Notes: a model not told the origin generated them from the sequence alone. DNA of 64,000 nt from Aestuarierythrobacter sp037968495 (GCA_037968495.1 JBBKVP010000012.1:1-64000); one strand, 5' to 3'. Numbered from the stretch's first letter, positions 34,099 to 43,838 are shown. Translations and numbers: made by a program.

Positions 34099-36417
34099 TT
34101 AGCTGAACTTGGCGGCAATCTCCGCGCGAATGTTGGGTATCAGGGACGGGTCGGCCGTCAGCCTGTCTTGTTCTTCGTCGAGGATGGCGCCGAAAATCCG
34201 GTGTTTGAATCCAGCTATGATTTCAGGTGCAAGCTGATCTTCAACGGTAGAGCAAGTCAGGTCGATCATCCGTTCCGCACCGTGCAACCTGCCCCATAGA
34301 TAATCGTTCTCGCGGTAAGCGCGGCTGAAAAACGCTCCGAAATTGTAGAACTCTATGCCGCGCAATGTTGCGGTTGTTCCGCCCTCGCGGATCGAAGTCG
34401 CATCGTCGGGTGATATGCGGTCGACCTTGATCGGATCGAATTCCGTCAGCCCTTCGTTCCGCAGTAACGGCAATGTCGCCACATCGTAGAACGGGAAACC
34501 AAGATAGGCGAGCAGCACCCTGCGGCGCAAATCCTTGGGCATATCGCAGAGAGCCACAGCGAGCTGTTCTTCTGCTTGATCATCAATGTCGATCAGTTCG
34601 CGGCCTTCGGAAAATGCATCCAATACTGCACCGGGGTCCTCAAGCACCCTATGAGCTACCTTTGTAAATTCATTCCCTAAATATGCGGCTCCCTCGCGTT
34701 CGAAATAAAGCGATAGTATCGCGAATATCGCTTCACGCGCCGCATCGGCATCGCTGTCGCTGAGCAATGGATCGGCTTCCCATTCGCGGGATAGGCGGCG
34801 GGCAATCAAACGTAGACGGCGAATGCGAAAACCGATGTCATGTTCGCGGAAGAATGCGATTGCTTCGGGTGAGGCACCGCCAGTCGGCGCAGCAAGATTA
34901 TCCAGCCCGCGCGCCTCCAGCGCATCACGCAGACGGTCTTCGATCAGGGACGGGTCGGCCAGCATCAAATGCGGTGCCGCCTGCATCGTGACCCGTGCAA
35001 GCCGCTGGATAATCCCACCAAGTTTCGTCTGGGCATATGCTTGGAACGGGTAACCGGCCTGTTCGGCAGCGGCCTGCTGGGCCTTGTTACGCCACGCTTT
35101 CAGCCGTTTCGGCGTCGGCTTGTCGAGGAAAAGCGTGCGGCCAAACAGGCGCTCGACTGCTGTTTCGACCTGCGGGCGCAGGGCAGCAACAATGCGCCGC
35201 ATACGTTCGGCCTCCAGCGATTGCGCTTCGATTTCTTCCAGATTGTCGCGGATCGGCTGCTCTCGCGGCAGAGTCGAAAGTGAACCAAGAATCGCCGAGA
35301 AAAATCCGACTTTGCTGGTGCTATTCTCCTTGCGCTTGGAACCAAAGCGGTCGGGTCGGGGGTCAATATAGACAAACCGCCGGTCAACCTCGCGCTGGGC
35401 AGGGCGGCCTTTTAACGCTGCGACTGCGCCTCCGAAAGGTGCGTTGATTAAGACCGATCCATCGATCAGTGATACGATTTGGGTATCGTGTTGCCGCACA
35501 TGAACCGGCATAACTCGTTCGAGAAAGTCTGCCCGGCCGGTCCATTCACGGCCAGACATTTCCGCAAGCCTGTCTATCTCGGATAGCTGGAGGGGCGGAA
35601 ATGCGCCGGGGAAGCTCGCCGTTGATCGCGCGGCAAATGTCAGTTCGAGTGGATCGGCGAGGTTCTCTCCTCCGGCAATGGGAACACGCTTGCGGAAGCT
35701 GACCGGCATGCGGTGCTCGCTTTCTTCGGCAATGGGCGGACTGTTGAGCCGCAGCAATTCAGGATATCCGCGAAAGTCGGTCGCTGTCACATAGAGGTCG
35801 ATAGGGTGGCCTGGTGGCAACAAAGGCGCGTCGACCGTTTCTGCCGCCATTGAATCAAGCGCATTGCACAATAGTCTCGAAAAGCCAGAGCCAGAGAATG
35901 GTGGTTCAAACCAGCGGCCGCGCACGAGGCGGCTGATCTTGCTGCGCACCTCCTCACGGGTTTCTTGTGCGACACTGTCCGAAACTACGTTGCCCGGACG
36001 CCGCAGCAGCCAACCCACCAGCGGCATGGCCCAGAATTTGGCGATACGCGACCATGGAACGGCATCCGGATCGGTCAGCGCTTCGACATCTGCTTTTTCC
36101 AACCACAGGTCCGTAAGTGGCTCAAGCGATTGTCCAGAATGGATAGCCTGCGCTAGAAAGACGGCATTAATCCCGCCCGCGCTGGCGCCGGTCAAAATAT
36201 CCGGCAGAACGCGTAACTTCAGATCGCTGACGTCTTCGATATAGGCAAGAAGCTCGGCATAAATACCCTCCGCGCCAACCGGATTATGCCCGCTTGAATG
36301 AAATGCACGGCTCGCCCGGGCGAGCTTCCACAGTTCTTTTGTGACCCCGTGCATATATACGGCAAGGCTGACGCCGCCATAACAGACAAGCGCAATGCGG
36401 AGTTCTTTTTGGCGCAT
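34099..36417 (-). CDS. patatin-like phospholipase with DUF3376-type C-terminal region
   Basis: 772 residues. The N-terminal patatin domain has the oxyanion GGVSLAVYMHGVTKE, the nucleophile elbow ILTGASAGGINAVFLAQ (GxSxG, Ser about residue 87) and the catalytic Asp in SLIDGSVLINAPFGG. The long C-terminal region is helical and, in related proteins, annotated DUF3376. It is probably a serine lipase or acyl hydrolase acting at membranes; no signal peptide is seen. Ends 9 nt from dnaJ, convergent. Confidence 0.88.
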   Translation of the reverse strand: MRQKELRIALVCYGGVSLAVYMHGVTKELWKLARASRAFHSSGHNPVGAEGIYAELLAYIEDVSDLKLRVLPDILTGASAGGINAVFLAQAIHSGQSLEPLTDLWLEKADVEALTDPDAVPWSRIAKFWAMPLVGWLLRRPGNVVSDSVAQETREEVRSKISRLVRGRWFEPPFSGSGFSRLLCNALDSMAAETVDAPLLPPGHPIDLYVTATDFRGYPELLRLNSPPIAEESEHRMPVSFRKRVPIAGGENLADPLELTFAARSTASFPGAFPPLQLSEIDRLAEMSGREWTGRADFLERVMPVHVRQHDTQIVSLIDGSVLINAPFGGAVAALKGRPAQREVDRRFVYIDPRPDRFGSKRKENSTSKVGFFSAILGSLSTLPREQPIRDNLEEIEAQSLEAERMRRIVAALRPQVETAVERLFGRTLFLDKPTPKRLKAWRNKAQQAAAEQAGYPFQAYAQTKLGGIIQRLARVTMQAAPHLMLADPSLIEDRLRDALEARGLDNLAAPTGGASPEAIAFFREHDIGFRIRRLRLIARRLSREWEADPLLSDSDADAAREAIFAILSLYFEREGAAYLGNEFTKVAHRVLEDPGAVLDAFSEGRELIDIDDQAEEQLAVALCDMPKDLRRRVLLAYLGFPFYDVATLPLLRNEGLTEFDPIKVDRISPDDATSIREGGTTATLRGIEFYNFGAFFSRAYRENDYLWGRLHGAERMIDLTCSTVEDQLAPEIIAGFKHRIFGAILDEEQDRLTADPSLIPNIRAEIAAKFS

Positions 36418-36488
36418 AGACTGGACTGTGCCCGCTCATTTGCGGAAAGGCAATTGCGTTCCTGTTTCGTTCCGGTTAATGGTTGGGG

Positions 36489-37856
36489 ATGGCAAAACCG
36501 AAAAAACGTTACATCTGTCAGGCTTGCGGGAGTGTATCGCACCGCTGGCAGGGGCAATGCCCCGATTGCGCAGAGTGGAACACGCTGTCCGAGGATGTTC
36601 CGGCGACTGTGTTCTCGCAGAAACATGACCTGTCGAGCGGCGGCCGTGCGGTGGAATTTGTGCCGTTGGATGCGCCCAGCATACCGCTCGAACGCCGACC
36701 AACAGGTCTTGCCGAATTTGACCGCGCATTGGGAGGAGGGCTGGTGCCCGGCTCCGCCATATTGATGAGCGGCGATCCAGGTATCGGCAAGTCGACCTTG
36801 CTGTTGCAAGCTGCGGCCAAGGTCGCGCGCGATGGCGGAGGTGCAGTCTATGTCAGCGGCGAGGAAGCATCGGGACAAGTCAGGATGCGGGCGGCACGGC
36901 TTGGGCTGGCTGATGCACCGGTGAAGTTGGCGGCGGCGACATCCGTTCGCGATATTCTCACCACGCTCGGTGAGATGGAGACCCCGTCTTTGCTGGTGAT
37001 CGATTCGATCCAGACCATGCATTCCGACACAATCGAGGGCGCGCCCGGAACTGTCAGCCAAGTGCGCGGCTGTGCGTTTGAGTTGATCCGCTTCGCCAAA
37101 CAGACAGGTTGCGCAGTCGTTCTCGTCGGCCACGTAACCAAGGACGGTTCGATTGCTGGCCCGCGCGTGCTGGAACATATGGTTGATGTGGTGATGGCGT
37201 TTGAGGGAGAGCGCAGCCATCAATACCGGATATTGCGGGCGCTTAAGAACCGCTTTGGCGCAGTGGATGAAATCGGCGTGTTTGCCATGGCGGGCGACGG
37301 GTTGGAGGAAGTCGGTAATCCGTCGACATTGTTCTTGTCTGGCAGGGATGAGCCGCTTGCGGGCAGTGCGGTTTTTCCGGCAGTCGAAGGCACGCGGCCA
37401 GTTTTGGTCGAAATACAGGCGCTGATCGTCAAGCTGCAAAGCGGCGCGACACCGCGCCGTTCTGTAGTGGGTTGGGACAATAGCCGGCTCGCAATGCTCC
37501 TCGCTGTGCTGGAATCGCGTTGCGGGCTCAATTTCAGCAGCGCTGAAGTCTATTTGAATGTTGCGGGCGGGTATCGGCTTGCCGACCCTGCGGCAGATCT
37601 TGCGGTTGCGGCGGCGCTGATCTCGGCGCTCGCGGATAAGCCGCTGCCCGCCAATTCAGTCAGTCTTGGTGAAATTTCGCTCGCAGGCGAGATTCGCCCG
37701 GTTGCTCATGGCGGCCTTCGTTTGCGAGAAGCAGCCAAGCTCGGGTTCAAAAGCGGTTTCGGTCCGGAGGATAATTCCGGCGGTTCACAGTTGCTTAAGT
37801 ACCATGCGCTCAAAAAACTCCCTGATCTCGTTGACCGGATAATGGCAAGCGCATAA
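36489..37856 (+). CDS. radA: DNA repair protein RadA
   Basis: 455 residues from ATG 36489. An N-terminal C4 zinc finger (YICQACGSVSHRWQGQCPDC) precedes the RecA-like core with Walker A MSGDPGIGKSTLL. The RadA-specific KNRFG motif is ALKNRFGAVDEIGVFAM, and a C-terminal Lon-like domain contains LNVAGGYRLADPAADLAVA. RadA is a branch-migration helicase in recombination. TTG 36483 is a weaker alternative start. cvpA follows by 12 nt. Confidence 0.96.
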   Translation: MAKPKKRYICQACGSVSHRWQGQCPDCAEWNTLSEDVPATVFSQKHDLSSGGRAVEFVPLDAPSIPLERRPTGLAEFDRALGGGLVPGSAILMSGDPGIGKSTLLLQAAAKVARDGGGAVYVSGEEASGQVRMRAARLGLADAPVKLAAATSVRDILTTLGEMETPSLLVIDSIQTMHSDTIEGAPGTVSQVRGCAFELIRFAKQTGCAVVLVGHVTKDGSIAGPRVLEHMVDVVMAFEGERSHQYRILRALKNRFGAVDEIGVFAMAGDGLEEVGNPSTLFLSGRDEPLAGSAVFPAVEGTRPVLVEIQALIVKLQSGATPRRSVVGWDNSRLAMLLAVLESRCGLNFSSAEVYLNVAGGYRLADPAADLAVAAALISALADKPLPANSVSLGEISLAGEIRPVAHGGLRLREAAKLGFKSGFGPEDNSGGSQLLKYHALKKLPDLVDRIMASA

Positions 37857-37868
37857 TCGGGTCCTGCA

Positions 37869-38390
37869 ATGACAGGCTTGGACATTCTAGTACTGGTGAT
37901 CGTGGGCGGGGGCGCCATCGGCGGCTTCATGCGCGGATTTGTGGAGGAAATTCTCTCGCTGGCGTCATGGATACTGGCGCTGTTTGCGATCCACTATCTC
38001 CACACAGGCCTTACCGAATGGTTGGTCCCGCGGATTGGAACGCCTTCGGGCGCGTCCGTGCTGGCCTTCACTCTGCTGCTTCTCATTCCTTATGCTGCGA
38101 TGAGGCTGATCGCGAACAATGTCGGCAAGGCCTCGCGCAATTCGCTGCTCGGCCCGATTGACCGTGTGCTTGGTTTTGGTTTTGGCGCGATCAAGGGGCT
38201 GATCATAGTCGTGATGGCCTTTTCTCTGCTCGTGCTTGGCTACGACACCATCTGGGGTGAGCAAGGCCGACCGACTTGGATCAGCAATGCACGCAGCTAC
38301 ACATTTGTAGATTCCAGTTCGAAGGCGCTTGTCGATCTGATCGAGGAGCGCCGTGAGAACTTGCGCCGAGATGCCGAAGCAGCTGAATGA
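37869..38390 (+). CDS. cvpA: CvpA family membrane protein
   Basis: 173 residues with four hydrophobic segments and the family N-terminus (TGLDILVLVIVGGGAIGGF, MRGFVEEILSLASWILA). NSLLGPIDRVLGFGFGAIKG is the typical second signature. CvpA is needed for colicin V production in E. coli and contributes to envelope homeostasis; the exact activity is unknown. Downstream gene overlaps by 4 nt. Confidence 0.9.
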   Translation: MTGLDILVLVIVGGGAIGGFMRGFVEEILSLASWILALFAIHYLHTGLTEWLVPRIGTPSGASVLAFTLLLLIPYAAMRLIANNVGKASRNSLLGPIDRVLGFGFGAIKGLIIVVMAFSLLVLGYDTIWGEQGRPTWISNARSYTFVDSSSKALVDLIEERRENLRRDAEAAE

Positions 38391-38815
38391 GTGAGAAGCT
38401 CTACACTCCTGAACTTCTCGGGCTTGCAACTGAATTGGCTGATTTCCCTTTCTACCACGGTTTTTCACATGTCGCCGAAGTCCGCTCGCAAAGTTGCGGA
38501 AGCTCTTTAGTCGCTGGGTTCGAGATCGGCGAAAACGGGGCTGTCACTAGCTGCGGATTAAAGGTCACGGCCTGCGCGATGGGGCAGGCCGCTTGCGCCA
38601 TATTTGCTCGGCATGCGAAGGGGCAGAATTGCGACGGAATCTTGGATGCACTAAAGGCGACAACAGCTTGGCTCGCTGGCAAAGACGACCAGCCGAACTG
38701 GCCCGATGTCGCGCTGCTTGAACCAGCGTTAAACTATCCCGCACGGCATGGTGCGATCTTGCTACCGTGGAGAGCTGCGCATGAGGCGCTTTGCAAGTCG
38801 CCTGCCGCGGTTTAA
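38387..38815 (+). CDS. NifU/IscU-like iron-sulfur cluster scaffold protein
   Basis: 142 residues of the sphingomonad family annotated as Fe-S assembly scaffold. Cys residues are in VRSQSCGSSL and LKVTACAMGQAACAIF; the C-terminal region (WLAGKDDQPNWPDVALLEPAL) matches IscU-like length. Not the canonical IscU with a C-D/G-C-C layout, so a scaffolding role is inferred. ATG overlaps the cvpA stop by 4 nt. Confidence 0.75.
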   Translation: MSEKLYTPELLGLATELADFPFYHGFSHVAEVRSQSCGSSLVAGFEIGENGAVTSCGLKVTACAMGQAACAIFARHAKGQNCDGILDALKATTAWLAGKDDQPNWPDVALLEPALNYPARHGAILLPWRAAHEALCKSPAAV

Positions 38816-38838
38816 CAGCGCTCGCAAGGGGATAGGAC

Positions 38839-40509
38839 ATGGCAAGTGAAGCAGTAAGCCCGGCCGGTGAAATCGAGATGCGCGAACCGACCCAGAAGGA
38901 AATCCGCCTGGTAATCGCGGCATCGTCTGCCGGGACAGTTTTCGAATGGTATGATTTCTTCATCTACGGCACGCTTGCCACGATCATTTCTCAGGCATTT
39001 TTTCCGTCAGACAACGCCACTTTGGCGGTGCTTCTGACATGGGCAACCTTCGCTATCGGCTTTGCCTTTCGGCCTATCGGCGCGATCTTGTTCGGTTATA
39101 TGGGCGACAAGCTGGGGCGGAAATATACGTTTCTTGTGACCGTGACGATGATGGGGATTGCAACGGCCGGGGTGGGCCTCATCCCTAGCGCGGCGAGTAT
39201 CGGCATCGCGGCGCCGCTGATCGTTATCTTCCTTCGCATCCTGCAGGGTCTCGCCTTGGGCGGCGAATATGGCGGTGCAGCGATCTACGTTGCCGAACAT
39301 GCGCCGCCTGAAAAGCGAGGCTTCTATACGTCCTTCATCCAGGCCAGTGTGGTCGGTGGTTTTGTGCTTTCGATCCTTGTGGTGATCGCATGCCGTATGC
39401 TGATCCCGGCTGATGATTTCGCTGCTTGGGGCTGGCGTGTTCCGTTCCTACTGTCGATCATCCTGCTGGGCATATCGCTTTGGATGCGGCTGAAGCTGAG
39501 CGAAAGCCCGGTCTTCCAAGCGATGAAGGCATCGGGTGAAACCGCGGGCAACCCCTTCATCGAAAGCTTCACTTATCCTGGCAACAAGAAGCGGATTTTC
39601 GTCGCTCTGTTCGGTGTGGCTGGAATTCTGACGGTCATCTGGTACACCGCGTTCTTCTCCGGCCTATCATTCCTGCGCGGCCCAATGCGGATGGAAGACA
39701 GTTTGGTCGAGGTGATCATGCTGATCGCAGGCGGGCTATCGATGGTGTTTTACCTGATGGTCGGCAAATGGTCCGACCGGGTTGGCCGCAAAAAACCGAT
39801 TATGATCGGCGGGGTGCTCTCACTCCTGCTGCTATTCCCGATCTTCTGGGGCATTGGCGCGCTGGCAAACCCGGGCATGCGGGCAAGCGCGTCAGAGGCG
39901 CCTGTCGCAGTGTCAGGCTCAGCCTGTGACTATGATCCCTTCGCTGAGACTCAAGCAACGCAATGCGGCCTTTTGCTCCAGGATTTGACGTCGCTCGGTA
40001 TTCCATATGATGTTGCGGCGCCGATTAGTGTGTCGGCAACCGTCAAGTCGACACAATTGACTATCGGTGATTTGAGGCTGGACCTGTCAAATGGCGGCTT
40101 CGACTGGGACGATGCTGCTGCTCGAAAGGCAACGCTCACCAGCCTGTTGGAGGGCAAGGGCTATGACTTCTCGGAGCAGACCCCGCCGTTTATCAACATC
40201 GCCGGCATCATTGCACTGCTGCTCGTATTGGGCGGACTTTCGGCGCTGACATATGGCTCGGTTGCTGCTTTGTTGTCCGAGATGTTCCCGCCAAAAATCC
40301 GCTACAGTTCGATGTCGATTCCTTACCATATTGGCGCAGGATATCTCGGCGGTTTCTTGCCGCTGATCGCTGGCTATATCGTCGCGACCACCGGCAACGC
40401 CTATTCAGGGCTTTGGTATACGTGGATCGTCGTGGCATTTGGCCTGTTGGTTGCATGGTGGGGCTTACCATCAGGCCCGCCGACTGATTTTGCCGACGAT
40501 GTCAGCTGA
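38839..40509 (+). CDS. MHS-family MFS symporter with a large soluble insertion
   Basis: 556 residues; metabolite:H+ symporters (ProP/ShiA type) are usually 420-440. The core has GTVFEWYDFFIYGTLATII, GYMGDKLGRKYTFLVTVTMM, RILQGLALGGEYGGAAIYV and ERGFYTSFIQ-like EKRGFYTSFIQAS. Between helices, roughly residues 344-448, a polar segment of about 105 residues (with CDYDPFAETQATQC) is inserted before the last four helices. The substrate is unknown (candidates: osmolytes, organic acids, shikimate-like compounds). Confidence 0.82.
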   Translation: MASEAVSPAGEIEMREPTQKEIRLVIAASSAGTVFEWYDFFIYGTLATIISQAFFPSDNATLAVLLTWATFAIGFAFRPIGAILFGYMGDKLGRKYTFLVTVTMMGIATAGVGLIPSAASIGIAAPLIVIFLRILQGLALGGEYGGAAIYVAEHAPPEKRGFYTSFIQASVVGGFVLSILVVIACRMLIPADDFAAWGWRVPFLLSIILLGISLWMRLKLSESPVFQAMKASGETAGNPFIESFTYPGNKKRIFVALFGVAGILTVIWYTAFFSGLSFLRGPMRMEDSLVEVIMLIAGGLSMVFYLMVGKWSDRVGRKKPIMIGGVLSLLLLFPIFWGIGALANPGMRASASEAPVAVSGSACDYDPFAETQATQCGLLLQDLTSLGIPYDVAAPISVSATVKSTQLTIGDLRLDLSNGGFDWDDAAARKATLTSLLEGKGYDFSEQTPPFINIAGIIALLLVLGGLSALTYGSVAALLSEMFPPKIRYSSMSIPYHIGAGYLGGFLPLIAGYIVATTGNAYSGLWYTWIVVAFGLLVAWWGLPSGPPTDFADDVS

Positions 40510-41554
40510 ACCACCAGCAGCGACGCTGCGGCTTAGGCTCAACAGGGATGCGTTGGCGAACAATTGGCTGACCCTTGACCGTTTGTCAGGGATCGCGAAC
40601 GCGGGTGCAGCAGTGAAGGCGCAGGCCTATGGTGTTGGCACCGCCTTCGCAGTTCCGGTTCTGCGCGATGCGGGCTGCAAGACATACTACGTTGCGCATT
40701 GGAGCGAGGTTGCGGAAGTTGTCGAGCATGTGCCAGGTAACCAAATATCGGTGCTGCACGGGCCGCTAACTGCAGCCGACGCTGCTTATGCACGAGCAAC
40801 CGGAGCGCTTCCCGTAATCAACAGCCTGCAGCAGGCAAGACTGTGGCTGGAGACGGGCGGCGGGCCGTGCGATGTAATGGTAGATACAGGAATCAACCGT
40901 CTCGGCGTGTCGATGAGTGATATCGGCGACCCACTTGTGTCGCAGCTGAAAGTGGAAACCCTGATGTCGCACCTCGCCAGCGCGGATGAGGATTCTGTTC
41001 TCAACGCTTTGCAGCTTCGCAGGTTTACGGGGGCGACAACGCAAATCGCCTCGAAACGGCTTAGCCTTGCTAACAGTGCCGGTGTTGCGCTTGGCGCCGA
41101 TTATGCCTTCGATGTGACGCGTCCCGGCCTGTCGCTCTATGGCGGCGCGCAGCGCGACGAGCTCAAGGGTCAGATCAGGCAAGTCGTCTATCCCGAAGCT
41201 GCCATCATCCAAGTGCGCGATTTGAGCGCTGGCGACAGCGTCGGCTACAACGCGAAGTTTACAGCTGATCGTGACATGCGCGTCGGGGTGGTGTCGATCG
41301 GATATGCCGATGGGTTCTTGCGCTGCTGGTCGGGCAAAGCTGCCTTTGAATTTGGCGGGCAGGCGCTCCCGCTTCTTGGTCGCCTCTCGATGGACATGGT
41401 CGTTATCGACTGCTCCAATGCGCCCGGAATCGGCGAGGGTGCCTGGATAGGCATCCCCTACGATCTTCCTTCCGCATCTGCGAATTCCGGCTTGTCGCAA
41501 TATGAACTGCTGACCGTCTTGGGTTCTAGATTTCAGCGGATTGTTCCGGATTGA
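40499..41554 (+). CDS. alr: alanine racemase
   Basis: 351 residues from ATG 40499. The PLP Lys is in GAAVKAQAYGVG, the catalytic Tyr in DSVGYNAKFTADR, and the family signatures VDTGINRLGVS and VGVVSIGYADGFLR are present, with LGRLSMDMVVID. It supplies D-alanine for peptidoglycan. Its start overlaps the end of the MHS transporter gene by 11 nt. Confidence 0.92.
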   Translation: MSAEPPAATLRLRLNRDALANNWLTLDRLSGIANAGAAVKAQAYGVGTAFAVPVLRDAGCKTYYVAHWSEVAEVVEHVPGNQISVLHGPLTAADAAYARATGALPVINSLQQARLWLETGGGPCDVMVDTGINRLGVSMSDIGDPLVSQLKVETLMSHLASADEDSVLNALQLRRFTGATTQIASKRLSLANSAGVALGADYAFDVTRPGLSLYGGAQRDELKGQIRQVVYPEAAIIQVRDLSAGDSVGYNAKFTADRDMRVGVVSIGYADGFLRCWSGKAAFEFGGQALPLLGRLSMDMVVIDCSNAPGIGEGAWIGIPYDLPSASANSGLSQYELLTVLGSRFQRIVPD

Positions 41555-41563
41555 CGCATTATG

Positions 41564-41619
41564 TTGCGCTGCGATTGCTGCAAGTGCTAAAAGCTCTATA
41601 TTGCGCAGCATAGGAGCTG
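41564..41619 (+). promoter_or_regulatory. TGC/GCA-rich candidate PhaR operator upstream of phaR
   Basis: TTGCGCTGCGATTGCTGCAA (41564-41583) and TTGCGCAGCA (41601-41610), then GAGCTGCAAC, sit in the 92-nt gap before phaR. PhaR-type repressors are known to bind TGC/GCA-rich sites and repress themselves. Sequence match is by eye. Confidence 0.35.
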
Positions 41620-41646
41620 CAACGGTGCGGCATTAGGGAGTATTTA

Positions 41647-42210
41647 ATGGCCAAGCGAAGCCACGTCGAAGGCGACAAGATTACTATCAAGAAATACGCT
41701 AATCGGCGGCTCTATAACACAGCCTCTTCGAGCTATATCACGCTGGATGATCTGGCCGAAATGACCCGTAAGAAGCTCGACTTTCAGGTTCTCGACGCCA
41801 AGAGCGGCGACGATATTACGCACTCCATCCTGACCCAGATCATTATGGAAGAAGAAGCCAGCGGCGGTGAACAGATGCTGCCCGTTTCCTTCCTGCGCGA
41901 TCTGATCGGCATGTATGGCAATTCGATGCAATCGATGATGCCTCAGTTCCTCGAAGCGTCGATGACGAATTTCCGCAAAAACCAAACCAAGCTTCGTGAA
42001 GCATTCGAATCTGGTATCGGCGGCAATCCGATTGCCAAGTTGGCGGAGACCAATCTGGCCATGATGAAAGCGGCGACAGATGCCTTCTTGCCGGGCACGC
42101 GGCCCAAGAAAAGCGGTGAAAAGGCGGGTACCAAACGCGATGACGAGCTTGCCGCGTTGAAGGCGCAGATGGCCGAAATGCAGAAGAAGCTCGATAAGCT
42201 CGCGGACTGA
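41647..42210 (+). CDS. phaR: polyhydroxyalkanoate synthesis repressor PhaR
   Basis: 187 residues. The N-terminal PHB/PHA DNA-binding domain is IKKYANRRLYNTASSSYITL, followed by LDDLAEMTRKKLDFQVLDA and ITHSILTQIIMEEEA. The C-terminal region is a charged coiled coil that binds PHA granules. It represses phasin and its own gene. Ribosome site GGGAG precedes ATG 41647. No phaC is adjacent. Confidence 0.93.
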   Translation: MAKRSHVEGDKITIKKYANRRLYNTASSSYITLDDLAEMTRKKLDFQVLDAKSGDDITHSILTQIIMEEEASGGEQMLPVSFLRDLIGMYGNSMQSMMPQFLEASMTNFRKNQTKLREAFESGIGGNPIAKLAETNLAMMKAATDAFLPGTRPKKSGEKAGTKRDDELAALKAQMAEMQKKLDKLAD

Positions 42211-42296
42211 AGCAGCTCTCCGTTAGACATGTGATAAATTGCGCCACTAGGGCGCGCCCAAGCCCCACAAGACCCCGACTTTTTAGGAAATAGCTA

Positions 42297-43838
42297 GTGT
42301 CCAATATCCGCCATGCGCTGTCGGTGAAACGCGAAGATGACTTCGCTGCCTGGTATCAGGCCGTCGTTTCAGAAGCCGACCTTGCCGAAGAATCGGGTGT
42401 ACGTGGCTGCATGGTGATCAAGCCGTGGGGTTACGGTATTTGGGAGCGTATCCAGCGCCTAATGGATGACCGGATCAAGGCGACCGGTCACGAAAATTGT
42501 TATTTCCCGATCTTCATTCCGCTTTCCAATTTTGAGCGTGAGGCTGACCATGTCGAAGGCTTTGCCAAAGAGATGGCTGTGGTCACGCATCACCGTTTGA
42601 TTGCCGATGGCAACGGCAAACTGATTCCTGATCCGGAAGCGAAGCTGGAAGAGCCGCTCGTTGTTCGCCCGACATCGGAAACGATCATCGGCGACGCAAT
42701 GTCACGCTGGGTGCAAAGCTGGCGTGATTTGCCGCTGCTGACCAACCAATGGGCCAATGTGGTGCGCTGGGAAATGCGAACGCGGATGTTTCTGCGCACG
42801 AGTGAATTCCTATGGCAGGAAGGCCACACCGCCCACGCCAATGCGGACGAGGCAAAAGAACACACCAAACGGATGCTCGAGGTATACCGCGCCTGTGCCG
42901 AAGATGATCTGGCAATGCCTGTGATCGCTGGCGAGAAACCCGAAAATGAGCGTTTCCCGGGCGCAGTCGAAACGTGGTCAATCGAAGCGATGATGCAGGA
43001 CGGCAAGGCTCTGCAGGCTGGCACTTCGCATTATCTCGGGACCAATTTCGCAGAGGCTTCCAACATCTGCTATCAGGATAAGGATGGCGGCCAGCAGCTG
43101 TGCCACACAACAAGCTGGGGCGTATCCACACGGCTCATCGGCGGCGTTATCATGACGCATGGCGATGATGACGGCCTACGCGTTCCGCCCGCCATTGCAC
43201 CTTGGCAGATAGTGATTCTGCCAATGCTCCGCGACAAGCCTGAAGACGAAGCTTTGCTAGCTTATTGCGAAGAATTGCGGGCGGGGATCGCAGGCCAGTC
43301 CGCCCTTGGCGAGAAGGTTCGCGTGTTACTCGACAAGAAACCGGGAAAGGCAGCGGCCAAGCGCTGGGACTGGGTCCGCAAGGGAGCGCCAGTAATCATC
43401 GAAGTCGGCGGGCGCGATATGGAGGCTGGCAATGTCAGTCTTCTGCGCCGCGATGCATTATGGGCTGAGAGCGGTAAGCCGGACTTCGCCACGCCTTCAC
43501 GCGAAGACGCGGCGGCAGGGATCAGCGCCATGCTGGAGGAAATTCAGAACGGCCTGTTCAAGGAAGCGCAAGACCGGCGCGAGGCCAACATTACTCGCGG
43601 GATTGGCAGTATGGATGCTTTGACCGCTTTCTATGCGGAGAACACCAAGTTCCCCGGCTGGGTAGAGGTCCAATGGTCCAAGCCAACCGGCGATGCATTG
43701 GAGAAAGTCGTCGAGCAGCTAAAGGCGCTCAAACTAACCATTCGCAACGTGCCAATTGGCGCTGAGCCCGTGGACGGCAATTGCATCTTCACCGGCGAGC
43801 CAGCGGTCGAGCGGATATTCGTTGCAAAGGCTTACTAG
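42297..43838 (+). CDS. proS: prolyl-tRNA synthetase, archaeal/eukaryotic-like type
   Basis: 513-residue class II synthetase. The domain begins FAAWYQAVVSEADLAEESGV (type 3 ProRS), with motif 2 NVVRWEMRTRMFLRTSEFLW and LRVPPAIAPWQIVILP in the anticodon-binding region. The C-terminal zinc-domain-like end is GNCIFTGEPAVERIFVAKAY. There is no INS editing domain between motifs 2 and 3. The usual alphaproteobacterial ProS is a shorter, different type. The start is GTG 42297. Confidence 0.92.
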   Translation: MSNIRHALSVKREDDFAAWYQAVVSEADLAEESGVRGCMVIKPWGYGIWERIQRLMDDRIKATGHENCYFPIFIPLSNFEREADHVEGFAKEMAVVTHHRLIADGNGKLIPDPEAKLEEPLVVRPTSETIIGDAMSRWVQSWRDLPLLTNQWANVVRWEMRTRMFLRTSEFLWQEGHTAHANADEAKEHTKRMLEVYRACAEDDLAMPVIAGEKPENERFPGAVETWSIEAMMQDGKALQAGTSHYLGTNFAEASNICYQDKDGGQQLCHTTSWGVSTRLIGGVIMTHGDDDGLRVPPAIAPWQIVILPMLRDKPEDEALLAYCEELRAGIAGQSALGEKVRVLLDKKPGKAAAKRWDWVRKGAPVIIEVGGRDMEAGNVSLLRRDALWAESGKPDFATPSREDAAAGISAMLEEIQNGLFKEAQDRREANITRGIGSMDALTAFYAENTKFPGWVEVQWSKPTGDALEKVVEQLKALKLTIRNVPIGAEPVDGNCIFTGEPAVERIFVAKAY

